A stretch of DNA of 64,000 nt from Aestuariivirga litoralis. GTDB lineage: Bacteria > Pseudomonadota > Alphaproteobacteria > Rhizobiales > Aestuariivirgaceae. Shown here piece by piece: positions 63,536 through 64,000 of the stretch; positions within the stretch are counted from its first letter, which is position 1; each line of letters begins with the position of its first letter. Below the pieces are notes generated by a model. The model saw nothing but the letters and a program-made list of their open reading frames with translations. It was not told where the DNA came from and ran no database searches. The position numbers were made by a program, and so were the translations under genes. The DNA lies in assembly GCF_003234965.1 (NCBI RefSeq), contig NZ_QKVK01000006.1, forward strand, positions 62,001 to 126,000, read 5' to 3'.

Positions 63536-64000
63536 CTACATCAGCGCCGCAAGCACCTCGACGGCATCCTTCTCCGGCTCCGGCACCGGGAAGCGGACCG
63601 ACGAGATGATGCCGTCATGCAGGATGAAGGTGATGCGCTGGAGATAGAGCCCGCCTCCGGTCTCGAACATCGGCAGCCCGAGGCGCGACTGGAACAGCCG
63701 GCCGTGGTCGGAGAGCAGGCGGTAGCTGAGCGCATTGCGCGCCACGAAATCCTGCTGCCATTCGCTTGTGAGCAGGCTGAGACCGAAGAGCTTGACGCCG
63801 AGGCGACGGAACTCGCCATAGAGATCCGAATAGGCCAGCGCCTGCGGCGTCGAGCCGTGCGCCCCCTTGATGTGGTCCCAGTTGGGCGGGTTGGGGTAGC
63901 CGGGCCTGCCGGTGAAGGGATAGCAGAAGATGACTGCCGGGCCCTGCAGGCGCGCCGGGTTGACGGGGGCGCCGGAGGTTGCCTCGAGCTCGACGTTGGG
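63536..64000 (-). CDS. Peroxiredoxin-like (redoxin fold) protein, N-terminus missing
   Basis: The last 154 codons of a minus-strand gene that runs off the right edge. The fold is thioredoxin/peroxiredoxin-like: VIFCYPFTGRPGYPNPPNW, GEFRRLGVKLFGLSLL, LSYRLLSDHG and the C-terminal RITFILHDGIISSVRFPV. The usual peroxidatic position after the TGRPG segment reads GAHGSTPQA, without cysteine; the only cysteine seen is in FCYP. It may belong to a subgroup that uses that cysteine, or be inactive as a peroxidase. Confidence 0.8.
   Translation of the reverse strand, partial: PNVELEATSGAPVNPARLQGPAVIFCYPFTGRPGYPNPPNWDHIKGAHGSTPQALAYSDLYGEFRRLGVKLFGLSLLTSEWQQDFVARNALSYRLLSDHGRLFQSRLGLPMFETGGGLYLQRITFILHDGIISSVRFPVPEPEKDAVEVLAALM

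Overview
The window is GC-rich chromosomal DNA of an alphaproteobacterium, most probably of the order Hyphomicrobiales (Rhizobiales). The gene content supports this: prfB / PBP1A / AmiC / rne and accBC / aat / DUF2155 / mlaD / NDUFA12 neighbourhoods, a B12-dependent class II ribonucleotide reductase, bacterial homologues of mitochondrial assembly factors (NDUFA12, ATP12, NDUFAF3-like and NDUFAF6-like proteins), and a characteristic two-hairpin intergenic repeat. No phage, transposase, integron, CRISPR array, rRNA or tRNA was found. Most of the window is housekeeping sequence.

Layout. 1-7.4 kb: tail of gpmA, then a minus-strand run (AmiC amidase, DUF1194 protein, PBP1A, prfB with a programmed +1 frameshift, a Rieske oxygenase). 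7.4-16.1 kb: plus-strand rne after a 505-base leader, an M48 protease, a DsbA-like protein, aroQ, accB, accC and aat. 16.1-23.2 kb: minus strand, with DUF2155, methyltransferase, mlaD, NDUFA12, then a sensor kinase / response regulator / PepSY operon and a DedA-PAP2-LssY fusion. 23.3-29.7 kb: DHA2 transporter, nrdJ behind a pair of NrdR-like boxes, and a 42-residue Lys/Ala/Pro protein resembling histone H1 tails. 29.9-37.5 kb: two L,D-transpeptidases, a secreted protein of unknown function, aspS, a DUF1615 protein and rimO.

37.5-42.6 kb: three paralogous multi-pass membrane proteins of unknown function, interrupted by an opposite-strand membrane gene and followed upstream by an MgtC/DUF4010 protein. 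42.8-50.4 kb: pccB, then an AraC-type regulator divergent from a six-gene accessory operon (BKACE beta-keto acid cleavage enzyme, VOC protein, alpha/beta hydrolase, secreted Gly-rich protein, AhpD-like protein, membrane protein). 50.3-58.2 kb: a tightly overlapped minus-strand series yajC-secD-secF-NDUFAF3-like-NDUFAF6-like-corA-crcB-RluA-HAD-ATP12. 58.3-64 kb: DUF815 ATPase, GST, an NlpD-like protein with degenerate LytM residues, folK, a NYN protein, a family 5 uracil-DNA glycosylase and a truncated peroxiredoxin-like gene.

Themes. Cell wall: PBP1A, AmiC, NlpD-like activator, two L,D-transpeptidases and a DUF1615 protein. Envelope and export: SecDF-YajC, MlaD, DedA-PAP2. Respiratory assembly: NDUFA12, NDUFAF3/6-like and ATP12. 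The most interesting signals are six copies of the two-hairpin repeat, five of them in convergent gaps; the paralogous membrane trio with a possible coupled 24-codon leader; the BKACE operon; the NrdR box pair; and the H1-like mini-protein. No wholly new system can be demonstrated from sequence alone; the membrane trio and the BKACE operon are the best candidates.
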